Numbered from the stretch's first letter, positions 35,931 to 44,131 are shown. The stretch: DNA of 64,000 nt from DATBQN01 sp963755825 (GCA_963755825.1 CAVWLA010000003.1:2232001-2296000), one strand, 5' to 3'. Program-made: numbers and translations. The notes: generated by a model not told the origin, from the sequence alone.

Positions 35931-37375
35931 GCGGTCGGGCGACCCTCTTCGAGCGCGCGGCGCTGTGCGCGCAGGAGACCGCCGCGCCGGCGGAGGACGT
36001 CCGCGAGCGCGCCGGCGGCGAGGATCATGAGCGGCACCGAGCCCTGGAGGAGAAAGCGGTCCCAGGTGACGGCGGCGATGGCGGCGCCGTCGGGCCGGGT
36101 CGAGTAGGCGATCCAGCCGATCGCCGGCGGCGCCGCGGCGGCGATGAAGAGGGCGAGGGCGAGGCGGCGCGGGCGGAGGACGGCGCGGCGGCCGGCGACG
36201 AGGAGAGCGGGGATCGCCCACCAGAAGGCGGTCCACGACTTCCACGCGACCATCCGCTCGAGAAGAAGTGGAACGAAGCCGGGCAGGCGGGTGAAGACGA
36301 CCGGCCACAGCTCGGCGAAGTGGAAGTTCGCCAGATATGCCTCGTCCTCCCGGTTGGGGATGCCGGCGCGCCAGGATGCGAGGAGGGCGCAGGCGGCGGC
36401 AGCGGCGAGTGCGGCGAGGCCGACCGCGGCCGCCGCCGCGAGCGCGCGGCGGCGCGTTCTCCTGCCGCGAAGCAGCGCCTGGCCGAGGGCGAGCGCCGCC
36501 ACCAGCGCGGCGAGCGGCAGCCCTTCGTTCTTCGCCAGCACCGCGCCGGCGAGGAAGAGGCCGGCGGCCCCGGCATCGGCGGGCCGCGGCGGCAGGATCA
36601 CCAGCAGCACCAGGGCGGCGCCGTAGAAGGCGGCGAGCGGCAGGTCGCTATACGCCGAGGCGCCTCCCCCCTCGCCGTACTGGTAGAACGGCACCGCCGC
36701 GGCGAGGAGCATGGCGAGGGCCGCGGCGCGCCGTCCGGCGAGCCGCCGCGCGCCGTCCTGGACGACGAGCAGCCAGGCGACGAAAGCGGCGGCGTAGAGC
36801 ATGCGGAAGGCATGCGAGTCGCCGTCCGCCGCGAAGGCCTCGAGGACGGCGACCTGCGCGAGCGGCAGGAGCGGCGGATACTGTGGATGGGTGATGAACC
36901 AGCGGCGGTGCCGCAGCACCTCGGCATCGACCGTCGCCGCGGCGCGCATGTAGCGGGCCTCGGCGCTCCAGGTCATGCGGCCGTCCCAGTCGTTCACCGG
37001 ATCGCTCGCCGCCTGCGCGGCGAGGCCGAGAGCGATGAGCGCCACGACGCCGAAGCACACGAGGACCACGGGGTCGCGCCGCCGCCGGGCGGCCCGCTCG
37101 CGTTCGCGCCGCCGTCGCCAGAGCGCCGCGAGCAGCCCGATCGCCGCCGGCACCGCGGCGACCGCCCAGACCGCGGCCGTTCGCAGCGGCATTGCGGCGA
37201 GGTGCGACAGCGCGAAGAGCGCGCCGGGGACCGCGGCGAGGCCGAGGAGGTAGGCGTAGCCGAGGCGGCTGCCGAGCGGCAGCCGGCGGAGGGCCGGCGA
37301 GAGCTCGGCGAGGCCGGCGCCGGCGGCGGTGAAGAGCGCCACGCCGCCCAGGCCCACCGCGGCCGCCGCGATCAT
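35927..37375 (-). CDS. polytopic membrane protein, glycosyltransferase-C-like
   Basis: A 482-residue membrane protein with about ten helices. A luminal loop with ASDPVNDWDGRMTWSAEARY and RRWFITHPQYPPLLPLAQVA recalls the Asp-containing first loop of GT-C (GT39/ArnT-like) lipid-linked sugar transferases, and GEGGGASAYSDLPLAAFYG and GAVLAKNEGLPLAA fit this fold. Substrate unknown. Its ATG overlaps the stop of the 170-residue membrane protein gene as ATGA. Confidence 0.7.
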   Translation of the reverse strand: MIAAAAVGLGGVALFTAAGAGLAELSPALRRLPLGSRLGYAYLLGLAAVPGALFALSHLAAMPLRTAAVWAVAAVPAAIGLLAALWRRRRERERAARRRRDPVVLVCFGVVALIALGLAAQAASDPVNDWDGRMTWSAEARYMRAAATVDAEVLRHRRWFITHPQYPPLLPLAQVAVLEAFAADGDSHAFRMLYAAAFVAWLLVVQDGARRLAGRRAAALAMLLAAAVPFYQYGEGGGASAYSDLPLAAFYGAALVLLVILPPRPADAGAAGLFLAGAVLAKNEGLPLAALVAALALGQALLRGRRTRRRALAAAAAVGLAALAAAAACALLASWRAGIPNREDEAYLANFHFAELWPVVFTRLPGFVPLLLERMVAWKSWTAFWWAIPALLVAGRRAVLRPRRLALALFIAAAAPPAIGWIAYSTRPDGAAIAAVTWDRFLLQGSVPLMILAAGALADVLRRRGGLLRAQRRALEEGRPTA

Positions 37376-37884
37376 CGCCCCCGCTCGCTCTGCTCGCGCG
37401 CGGCGAAATACTGGAAGCGCTCGGCGAGGGCCGGCGGCTCGTCGCCGTCGAGCGCCACCACCCAGCGGATGCCGCCGGGCACGTGCTGGCGGAGCCAGCG
37501 CGCGCTGCGCCGGCGGTCGGGCTCTTCGCGGACGAGGATGACGCGCCGCGGCGCGAGGTCGTAGCGCACCCAGAGGGCCCGCCCCTCCGCCGGCGGGCTG
37601 GCGTCGATCAGCAGATAGTCGGCGTCGGCCGGCACCGCGCGGCGGATGGCGTCGACCGCGGCGGTGAATGCCTTCCCGTGGACGCGGGCGCGCGCCGCGG
37701 CCTCGGTCTCCTCCGCCTCGTCGATGGCGAGGCTGGCGTGCCGCGCGGCGCGATACGCCGCGAGCGGCACCGCGACGGCGAGATAGACGGCGCAGAAGGC
37801 CAGGGCGGCCCAGTCTGCCCAAGCGGACCAGCCGGCCCGGTCTGCCCGATCGGCGAGCGGGCGCCGGCCGCGGCCGGTTTTCAG
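37372..37884 (-). CDS. single-TM membrane protein in the SDR/GT-C operon, probable CTG start
   Basis: A protein of about 170 residues with one membrane helix (WAALAFCAVYLAVAVPLAAY, about 27-47) and a soluble domain containing DADYLLIDASPPAEGRALWV, RYDLAPRRVILVREEPDR and RWVVALDGDEPPALAERFQY. I do not recognise the domain. Between the SDR stop and the helix there is no ATG, GTG or TTG in frame; a CTG at 37882-37884 overlaps the SDR stop as CTGA, matching the ATGA junction at the other end of this gene. A GTG inside the helix is the only standard alternative. It probably works with the GT-C-like protein. Confidence 0.55.
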   Translation of the reverse strand: MKTGRGRRPLADRADRAGWSAWADWAALAFCAVYLAVAVPLAAYRAARHASLAIDEAEETEAAARARVHGKAFTAAVDAIRRAVPADADYLLIDASPPAEGRALWVRYDLAPRRVILVREEPDRRRSARWLRQHVPGGIRWVVALDGDEPPALAERFQYFAAREQSERGR

Positions 37885-38651
37885 AACGCCCTGCCCTGCC
37901 CGCCGTCGACGGGCAGGCAGGCGCCGGTCACCCAGCTCGCGCGCGGCGAGCAGAGGAAGGTGACGGCGGCGGCGACCTCCTCGGGGCTGCCGAAGCGGCC
38001 GCCGGGGATCTCCCGCCGCACGAAGTCCGCGATGCCGGCGGGGTCCGCCTGCTCGCGGCGCTGCCAGCCGCCGCCCGGAAACCACACCGAGCCGGGGGCC
38101 ACGGTGTTGACGCGGATGCGGTGCTTGGCGAGGTCGCGCGCCATCGCCTTGGCGAGGCTGATCTCCGCCGCCTTGGCGGCGTTGTACGATGCCCCGCCCC
38201 CCGCCTCGCGCCCCCAGATCGACGCCACGAAGAGGATGGCGCCGCCGCCGGCCGCCTTGAGGTCGGGCAGCGCCCGCTGCGACAGCCGCAGCGCCGGCCA
38301 GAAGTTCATCTCGAAGACGGCGCGAAAGTCGGCCTCGTCGGCCTCCTCGAACGGCCACACCCGCGAGCCGCCGACGTTGTGGACGAGCACGTCGATGCCG
38401 CCGGAAGCCGCCCGAGCGGAGCCCAGCAGAGCCTCGATCCCCGCCTCCGTCGTGACGTCCGCGACGACCGTCGCATGCGGCCCCGGCCCCGCCGCCGCGA
38501 GCTCCGCCGCGATCGCCCGCAGCCCCTCCTCCCCCCGCGCGCACGTCGCCACCCGCGCCCCCTCCGCCGCGAAGGCGAGAGCGATGGCGCGGCCGATGCC
38601 CCGGCTGCCGCCGCTCAGCACGACCGACTTGCCCGTCAGGTGCAGGTCCAT
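37881..38651 (-). CDS. short-chain dehydrogenase/reductase
   Basis: A 256-residue classical SDR. The cofactor motif is SGGSRGIGRAIALAFAAEGA (TGxxxGxG type), NAG-like VHNVGG follows, and the catalytic residues are Ser in VASIWG and Tyr/Lys in SYNAAKAAEISLAK. The C-terminus GACLPVDGG is typical. FabG-like overall, but the substrate is unknown. It heads a three-gene minus-strand operon with the two membrane protein genes. Confidence 0.9.
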   Translation of the reverse strand: MDLHLTGKSVVLSGGSRGIGRAIALAFAAEGARVATCARGEEGLRAIAAELAAAGPGPHATVVADVTTEAGIEALLGSARAASGGIDVLVHNVGGSRVWPFEEADEADFRAVFEMNFWPALRLSQRALPDLKAAGGGAILFVASIWGREAGGGASYNAAKAAEISLAKAMARDLAKHRIRVNTVAPGSVWFPGGGWQRREQADPAGIADFVRREIPGGRFGSPEEVAAAVTFLCSPRASWVTGACLPVDGGQGRAF

Positions 38652-38720
38652 GGGGCGATCTTATCGGGTCTGGGTGAGGGGGCGAGGCGGTGGAAGGGTC
38701 TTCGTTCGGCGGTGCGAGAG

Positions 38721-40514
38721 CTACGTCTCGATGTTCTCTAGGCGGACGACCTTGGAGACGGTTGCCGAATCGAGGTACCAGGCACCGCCGGCATTGCCTC
38801 GAAGGTCATTACCTTGAAATGTGCCGCCCGCGTCGAGTATGCAAATCGCCGGGGCGGAATGCCTGGTGATCTGGTTGTGTGAAACGACGGGATTGGCACC
38901 CCTTGAAACCTGTAGTCCATAGGTCTTGTTTTCATGAATCCAGTTCCGTCGGACGGTGGGGCTGCTTCTGCCGTTGAAATAGATCCCGTGCGCATTGGAA
39001 GAGATCTCATTGCCCTCCAGCGTTCCTTGGCCATCGGTCACACAGATGCCTGCGTTCACGTTGTCGTGGATGTGATTTTCCCTCACCGTCGGTGCGCTGC
39101 CGCCGCCGATCCAGACACCGAAAGTGGCATTCGCAAAGATCTCGTTGTCATCGAGGATTCCTTGGCTGTCCTCGTTGACTACGACTCCATTGGCCCTGCC
39201 GTGATGGATGCGGTTGCGACGGAGAGTCGGACTGCTGGAGCCCCCGATCGTGACTCCATGGCCGGCGTTGGCGAAGATGTCGTTTTCCTCGAGAATGCCG
39301 CGCCCGCCGTCGCTCACAGAGACTCCTGCTGCCACGCCGCTGTGGATCTGGTTCCGCCGGAGGGTCGTCCGGCTGGTGCCCTGCATCTCGACCCCGCTCA
39401 GGCCGTTGCCGAAGATCTCATTGCCTTCGAGTGTCACCCGTCCGTGGCCCACTACGAGCACGCCCTGCGCTTTGCCGTGGTGGATCTGATTCCGCGACAG
39501 CGTCGGATTCGCCCCGGTCTGGATGCCGACGCAGGCGAGGCCCCGCGAGGAGATGTCACATCCTTCGAGATCGAGGGCCCCGCCGGCGATGTTGACGCCG
39601 AAGAAGTCTCCGCCGCCGAGCTGCCGCAGCGTCAGGTTGACGATCCTGCCGCTGGCGGCGCTGAACGTGATCGCAGACGCGCCGAGAGCCCGCACGACGA
39701 CCTCTTCGAGTGGACCGTCGCCCAGGATCTCGAGGGGCTTGTCGACGGCGATGCCCTCTTCGTAGCGGCCGGGGCGGACCAGGATGCGATCGCCTGGGTT
39801 CGCCGCCTCGACGGCGGCGGAGATCGAGGTGAAGTCGCCGCCGCCTTCGAGGTCGACCACGTGGGTCGGCGGCTCGACCTTCGCCGTAGGCTCCGAAGCG
39901 GCGCCGCCACCGGGAGGTCCGCTCGGTCCCTGCGACTCGGTGGGCCTCGGCGGCGCGTCGCCCGGCGGCGGATCCCCAGGCGTGTTTGCTGCCGACTTCG
40001 CATGCGGACGCTCCAGCGCCGCCAGCACCTGCTCGGCCATCGAGGCCAGGAGCTTGCCGATGCGCGGATCGGACGGCGGCTCCAGGCGCAGCTCGCGCCA
40101 GTCGACGCGCTGGCGCGCCGCGATCGCCTCGGCGAGCGGGTCCTTGGCGCGCGCGGCGGGATCGTTGAGGCGTTTGGTGTTGACGTAGTAGATCGGCAGG
40201 ATGAGGTCGCTGCGCTGGAGCACCTCCTCCCGCTTGAGAAATCGCTCCAGCTCCGCTCGGCAGGCGTCGCTCTCGAAGAAGAGCGGCGTGACGATCGGGA
40301 TGAAGAAGGTCGTGCCGTCGAGCGCCCCGTCGATGCGCGTTTGCCACTCCTCGCCCCAGCCGATGGCGCGGTCCTGGAAGATGGCGAAGTCCTTCTGGCC
40401 GGTGTAGATGCGGATCTCACCCTCGAGCCGCTTGCGCAGGGCCGTGATGCGGCCCTCCTCGTGCTGGTCCTCGTACTGGACGTAGCTCAGAAAGGCTGCC
40501 GGAGGCCTGGGCAT
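38721..40514 (-). CDS. TIR domain fused to a right-handed parallel beta-helix
   Basis: A 597-residue fusion. Residues 1-150 are a TIR domain: AAFLSYVQYEDQHEEGRI, IFQDRAIGWGEEWQ, FFIPIVTPLFFESDACRAEL, with the putative catalytic Glu of TIR NADases at E88 (DACRAE). A Pro-rich linker (about 165-210) leads to a pectin-lyase-like beta-helix (about 215-597), opening with ISAAVEAANPGDRILVRPGR. At least ten rungs of 22-23 residues follow, each with a buried N-x-I (for example LEENDIFANAGHGVTIGGSS). There is no signal peptide or TM helix, so it is cytoplasmic. GC is markedly below the flanks. The TIR part probably breaks down or cyclises NAD; the helix may be the sensor. Confidence 0.88.
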   Translation of the reverse strand: MPRPPAAFLSYVQYEDQHEEGRITALRKRLEGEIRIYTGQKDFAIFQDRAIGWGEEWQTRIDGALDGTTFFIPIVTPLFFESDACRAELERFLKREEVLQRSDLILPIYYVNTKRLNDPAARAKDPLAEAIAARQRVDWRELRLEPPSDPRIGKLLASMAEQVLAALERPHAKSAANTPGDPPPGDAPPRPTESQGPSGPPGGGAASEPTAKVEPPTHVVDLEGGGDFTSISAAVEAANPGDRILVRPGRYEEGIAVDKPLEILGDGPLEEVVVRALGASAITFSAASGRIVNLTLRQLGGGDFFGVNIAGGALDLEGCDISSRGLACVGIQTGANPTLSRNQIHHGKAQGVLVVGHGRVTLEGNEIFGNGLSGVEMQGTSRTTLRRNQIHSGVAAGVSVSDGGRGILEENDIFANAGHGVTIGGSSSPTLRRNRIHHGRANGVVVNEDSQGILDDNEIFANATFGVWIGGGSAPTVRENHIHDNVNAGICVTDGQGTLEGNEISSNAHGIYFNGRSSPTVRRNWIHENKTYGLQVSRGANPVVSHNQITRHSAPAICILDAGGTFQGNDLRGNAGGAWYLDSATVSKVVRLENIET

Positions 40515-40647
40515 GCTCGTCGTGTTCCTCTTGCCGCGGGTGAGATCGGAAGCGCCATTTGGACTGGCCGGGCGCCATTGTCTGCTGAATGGACGCTTCG
40601 CTTCAACGCGGCCGGGAGGCGGCGCGCGGATTGGCGTGCGCCGGGAG

Positions 40648-41070
40648 CTACGCCGGCGCCGACGGGGGCTTGGCGGCCGGGCGGGGGGCCCAGCGGTCGA
40701 AGAAGGCGGCGATCTCGGTGACGGAGAGGAGGGCGCTGGCGTTCCTGAAGAGGCCGTCGCGCTGGGCGGCGACGAGCGAGCCGTCGGGCTCGAGGATGGC
40801 GACCGCCGGGATGCCGCTGCCGACCGTCATGCCGTACTCCGCCATCAGGTCGAGGTTGCGGTCGCGGTTGCCGACCGAGACCTTGACGACGACGAAGCTC
40901 GGATCGACGACGGGGGCGACGGTGCGGTGGCCGAGCGAGCGCTTGAAGGCGTCGCAGTCGGGGCACCAGTCGGCGCCGAAGACGACGGCGACGCGCTTGC
41001 CCTCCTGGGCAGCCTGCGAGCGGGCGACGTCGATCGCCGCCCGCGCGTCCTCTGGAGCTGGAGAGATCAT
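40648..41070 (-). CDS. thioredoxin-like protein
   Basis: A 140-residue thioredoxin-fold protein with the redox motif ADWCPDCDAF near the N-terminus (active pair C-P-D-C) and the cis-Pro region GSGIPAVAILEPDG. It belongs to the thioredoxin-like/DUF255-near group seen as stand-alone reductases. No signal peptide is visible, so it is likely cytoplasmic. The ATG at 41068-41070 is chosen; a longer frame to 41169 has no support. It faces away from the secreted glycoside-hydrolase-like gene, and the two ATG codons overlap on opposite strands. Confidence 0.82.
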   Translation of the reverse strand: MISPAPEDARAAIDVARSQAAQEGKRVAVVFGADWCPDCDAFKRSLGHRTVAPVVDPSFVVVKVSVGNRDRNLDLMAEYGMTVGSGIPAVAILEPDGSLVAAQRDGLFRNASALLSVTEIAAFFDRWAPRPAAKPPSAPA

Positions 41071-42778
41071 GGCCGAGTGGGTGCATTTTACCCGAACCGA
41101 TGCACCCACGGTGCGAGGCGCCGTTGCGCCGTTTTCGCGCGTTGTAAGATCGCAGCCGAAGGAGCCCACCCTGCCGCCCCGCCGCCGCTTCCGCAGCCGT
41201 CTCCGGTCCGCTGTCTCGATCGCCCTGTGGAGCGCTCTCGCGGCCGCCGCGGCGATCCCCGCCGCCGCCGCTCCGTCGGGCGTGCCGGCGCCGTCGGCGG
41301 ACCCGACGCACCGCTTCGGCGTCTATGCCTGGGGCTTCGACGACTCGTCGTACGCCGTCTGCGACGGCTGTCCCGACCGCCTCAACTGGGCGGCCGAGAA
41401 GGTGGCCGCGACCGGCAGCCGCACCATCCGCGTCTACCTCGGGGCGCGCGACGACTACCAGGTCAACCCGCCGACGAACCCGGAGGACGACGGCTATCTG
41501 CTGCGCATCGTCGCCGGCGCCGGCTATCCGTACTACCCCGGCGAGACCGCCTACGGGCGGCTCTTCGCCGATCCGCGCTTCGACACCTATCTGCTCACCG
41601 TCTACTCGCCGGCCGACAACCGCAACGACTGGAAGGACGGCTGGACGGCCGACGAGGCGGCGCTCGAGCGCGCGCAGCTCGCCGCGCTCGGCGAGTTCCT
41701 GCTGCGCAGCTATCCGCGGAAGACCTTCGTCTTCCTCAACTGGGAAGGGGACAACGCCATCCACGGCCGCGCCGGCGATCCCGCCGCTTGGGACGCCTTC
41801 CTCGCCTGGATGCGCTCGCGGACGGCCGGCGTGCGGGCGGCGCAGGCGGCCAACCCGCGGAGCTCGGCGCGCCTCTTCGCCGGCCTGGAGTTCAACCAGC
41901 TGCACAAGAACGGCGCCTGGTGCGGCGCCGACGAGTCGATCGCCCACCGCTGCGTCATCGACTACGTCGGGCCGCGGGTGGAGGTCGACTACTACTCGTA
42001 TTCGTCGTGGGAGACGCTCGCCGTCAAAGGGCTCGATCCGACGACGAACCTGAAGCAGCAGCTGGGCGCCGGCCTCGCCTACGCGCTCGCCCTCCTGCGC
42101 CGCGCCCGCCCCGAGCTCAAGCCGGCCAACCTGCTGCTCGGCGAGTACGGCTTCGCGCGCACCGCGCCGCGCAACGGCGAGTGCCGCGCCGCCTCCTACG
42201 TGCAGGAGCTGATCGGGGCGATCGAGGCGCCGGACGCCTTCGGCGTCTCCTACGCCGTCTTCTGGCAGATCCTCGACAACGCGCCGGCGGTCGACCAGAC
42301 CGGCGGCACCTACGGCCTCTTCCAGAGCGCCAACGGCGAGGCGACCCTCTCCGGCGCCGTCCTCCGCGCCGCCCTGCAGGGCGCCAAGCCGCCGGCGCTC
42401 CCCGCCAACTGTCCGCGCCTGAACGCTTGCCACGACGACCCCGCGAACAGCTGCGCCATCGTCGACGCGACGTCGTTCAGCCCGCGGCTGACGCTCGGCG
42501 GCGCCATGGCGATCTTCGGCGTCCACTTCTCGAACGCCGGCAACTCGATCGAGATCCTGCAGGGGAGCCGCCGCTTCGTGCTGCCGCGCGACGCCAGCGG
42601 CGGCTGGCACGAGTCGCGCGGCCAGGTGAACGTCGCGCTGCCGGAAGAGCTCGCCCCCGGCCCCGCCTTCGTCTACCTGACCGACTCGCGCGGCCTCGAC
42701 ACCAACGGCCAGCTCGTCGACCTGGCGCCACCCGCCGGCTCCTCGCCGTCGGACGGCGAGCCCAACCCGCGGCCCTGA
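41069..42778 (+). CDS. secreted glycoside-hydrolase-like protein with C-terminal IPT/TIG-like domain
   Basis: A secreted protein of 569 residues from ATG 41069, or 535 from CTG 41171. A signal peptide (RRRFRSRLRSAVSIALWSAL then AAAAAIPAAAA) starts right after the CTG, which has AAGGAG 6 nt upstream; I favour the CTG but give the ATG coordinate. The body (to about residue 460) looks like a TIM-barrel hydrolase: RFGVYAWGFDDSSYAVC, TFVFLNWEGDNAIHGR and NLLLGEYGFARTAP provide two Glu residues at strand ends, as in clan GH-A. The last 100 residues (SPRLTLGGAMAIFGVHFSNA, LPEELAPGPAFVYLTDSRGL) resemble an IPT/TIG domain. Substrate unknown. Confidence 0.7.
   Translation: MAEWVHFTRTDAPTVRGAVAPFSRVVRSQPKEPTLPPRRRFRSRLRSAVSIALWSALAAAAAIPAAAAPSGVPAPSADPTHRFGVYAWGFDDSSYAVCDGCPDRLNWAAEKVAATGSRTIRVYLGARDDYQVNPPTNPEDDGYLLRIVAGAGYPYYPGETAYGRLFADPRFDTYLLTVYSPADNRNDWKDGWTADEAALERAQLAALGEFLLRSYPRKTFVFLNWEGDNAIHGRAGDPAAWDAFLAWMRSRTAGVRAAQAANPRSSARLFAGLEFNQLHKNGAWCGADESIAHRCVIDYVGPRVEVDYYSYSSWETLAVKGLDPTTNLKQQLGAGLAYALALLRRARPELKPANLLLGEYGFARTAPRNGECRAASYVQELIGAIEAPDAFGVSYAVFWQILDNAPAVDQTGGTYGLFQSANGEATLSGAVLRAALQGAKPPALPANCPRLNACHDDPANSCAIVDATSFSPRLTLGGAMAIFGVHFSNAGNSIEILQGSRRFVLPRDASGGWHESRGQVNVALPEELAPGPAFVYLTDSRGLDTNGQLVDLAPPAGSSPSDGEPNPRP
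41124..41150 (+). promoter_or_regulatory. promoter candidate inside the annotated start of the secreted GH-like gene
   Basis: TTGCGC (41124-41129), 15-nt spacer, TAAGAT (41145-41150) with TG in front. It is followed by AAGGAG (41159-41164) and, 6 nt later, an in-frame CTG (41171). If used, it places the real start at the CTG rather than the ATG at 41069. Confidence 0.45.
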
Positions 42779-42840
42779 GGCCGGCTCGAACGGCCGCGGC
42801 GGTTGCGAGCGCGGCAGCGGAATCTCGGGCCGGCGGTCGA

Positions 42841-43080
42841 CGGATTCAATTGGTTGGCTACGAATTCGGTCGGCTAGCTACGAATTCAATCGGCGGGCTA
42901 CGAATTCGATCGGCGAGCTACGAATTCAATCGGCGAGCTACGAATTGAATCGGCGAGCTACGAATTGAATCGGCGGGCTACGGATTCGATCGGCGAGCTA
43001 CGAATTGAATCGGCGGGCTACGAATCGAATCGGCTGGCTACGGACTCGATTGGCGGGCGAGAGATCGGATCGGCGGGGTG
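42841..43080. repeat. 20-bp tandem repeat array, 12 units
   Basis: Twelve head-to-tail units with an exact 20-bp period and consensus CGAATTCAATCGGCGAGCTA. Units 3-9 differ by only 1-3 bases; the outer units (1, 2, 10-12) are more diverged. There are no spacers, so it is not a CRISPR array. All three forward frames stay open through parts of the array, but I find no sign of translation. It lies between the end of the GH-like gene and a terminator. Confidence 0.95.
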
Positions 43081-43103
43081 CGGGCGCGGTACATCGCGAG
43101 ACG

Positions 43104-43130
43104 AAAAAAGGCGCCGGAAATCCCGGCGCC
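43104..43130 (-). terminator. rho-independent terminator
   Basis: On the minus strand GGCGCCGG, loop GATTT, CCGGCGCC and then six T residues. It ends the gene at 43158-43610. Confidence 0.9.
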
Positions 43131-43157
43131 GGAAGGGATGGACAGGTCAGGAACGGC

Positions 43158-43610
43158 TCAGTTGACGGCCGCCTTGGCGAGCTCCTTCTGCGCCGCCTTG
43201 AGCGCGGTCATCGCGGCGACTTCCGCGGCGGCACGAGCACCTTCGTCCGCCGTCTTCTGCAGCTTGTCTGTGGCGCTCAGCTTGACGCGGCGGACGACGC
43301 GCGGGCGGGGCTTCAGGCCGAACTCGATGAGCTTCTCGCTCTTCGGTCCGAAGCTGCCCTGGAGGCTCGCGGCGAGCCGTGTCGCGAGATCGCGCCCCTG
43401 GGTCTCGATATCCCGGCGCTGCTGGTTGGTGGCGCGGAGCGCCGCTTTCTGGACGCCCTGGGTGCTCTCGAGACCGCGGGCGCGGGTGACGAGATCGGAG
43501 AGGGCGGCGTGATCGGCCGTCACCTGCGGCAGATCGGTGAGGTGAGGGGTCAGGTTGTCGACCAGCACCTGCCAGTCGGAGAGCTTGTCCTTGAACGAAG
43601 GCGTGGGCAT
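43158..43610 (-). CDS. helical hypothetical protein
   Basis: A 150-residue protein of unknown function. It is predicted all-helical: SFKDKLSDWQVLVDNLTPHL, TRARGLESTQGVQKAALRAT, QQRRDIETQGRDLATRLAAS, then a basic stretch GLKPRPRVVRRVKL and an Ala-rich C-terminal helix. Such a protein may be structural or bind a partner by coiled coil. The ATG at 43608-43610 has AGAGGT upstream. A strong terminator follows, so it is transcribed alone. Confidence 0.75.
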   Translation of the reverse strand: MPTPSFKDKLSDWQVLVDNLTPHLTDLPQVTADHAALSDLVTRARGLESTQGVQKAALRATNQQRRDIETQGRDLATRLAASLQGSFGPKSEKLIEFGLKPRPRVVRRVKLSATDKLQKTADEGARAAAEVAAMTALKAAQKELAKAAVN

Positions 43611-43759
43611 TGGATCTACCTCTTTCTCTGGTTGCGGCTCCCGGCGCGGTCTGCTCGATCCTGCCGCCGGGGCCATGGTTGTGTGTGTGTCTGTCGTTTC
43701 CACGAAGGGCGCGGGACTGCGGCACTCGACCAGGAGAGCCCAGGCCTCGCCCGACCTGC

Positions 43760-44131
43760 TCACCCGAGGAGGCTGATGCGGCGCGCCAGCTCGAGGTCCT
43801 TCTCCGTCACTCCGCCGACCTCGCGAGTGGTGAGGTGGCAGTGGACCGTCTGCCGCACGATCGTCTGTGCGGGGTAGTGCCCGACCTCCGCCGCCAGGGC
43901 GCCGACCAGCGCCGCGAAGACGAGCGGCGGGCCGACGCTGTCGAAGTGGAAGGCGCGGGTGATGGCCTCTTCGTCCGAGCTGAGCCGCCAGCCGGGCAGC
44001 GCGGCGAGCTTCTCCTGGACGCGCTCGGCCTTGAGCCGCTCGACCGCGGCGGCCTGCGGCGGGGGCGTCCCCGGCGGTCCGGGAGGGCGCCCGGCCGGCG
44101 GCGTCGTACAAATTCCTTCTGCAGTGTGCAT
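43760..44131 (-). CDS. phhB: pterin-4a-carbinolamine dehydratase
   Basis: A 123-residue protein with the PCD/DCoH fold. It recycles 4a-hydroxytetrahydrobiopterin after aromatic hydroxylase reactions. Core motifs: EKLAALPGWRLSSDEEAITR, FHFDSVGPPLVFAALVGALA, EVGHYPAQTIVRQTVHCHLT (His pair) and a final TEKDLELARRI. The first 28 residues are a Pro-rich extension not normal for the family. CAAAGGAGACG precedes the ATG. No aromatic hydroxylase gene is in the window. Confidence 0.88.
   Translation of the reverse strand: MHTAEGICTTPPAGRPPGPPGTPPPQAAAVERLKAERVQEKLAALPGWRLSSDEEAITRAFHFDSVGPPLVFAALVGALAAEVGHYPAQTIVRQTVHCHLTTREVGGVTEKDLELARRISLLG

Noticed and set aside
40648..41070. Disulfide isomerase partner of the TIR protein.
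   Set aside because: The thioredoxin-like gene is on the same strand but separated by 133 bp, its GC content matches the host rather than the TIR gene, and nothing else links them.
42841..43080. CRISPR array.
   Set aside because: Units are adjacent with no spacers, the period is 20 bp and there are no cas genes in the window.
42965..43165. Open frames through the 20-bp array as a repeat protein gene.
   Set aside because: Frames depend on the repeat lacking stops; there is no ribosome binding site, no extension beyond the array, and the minus-strand terminator lies at its edge.
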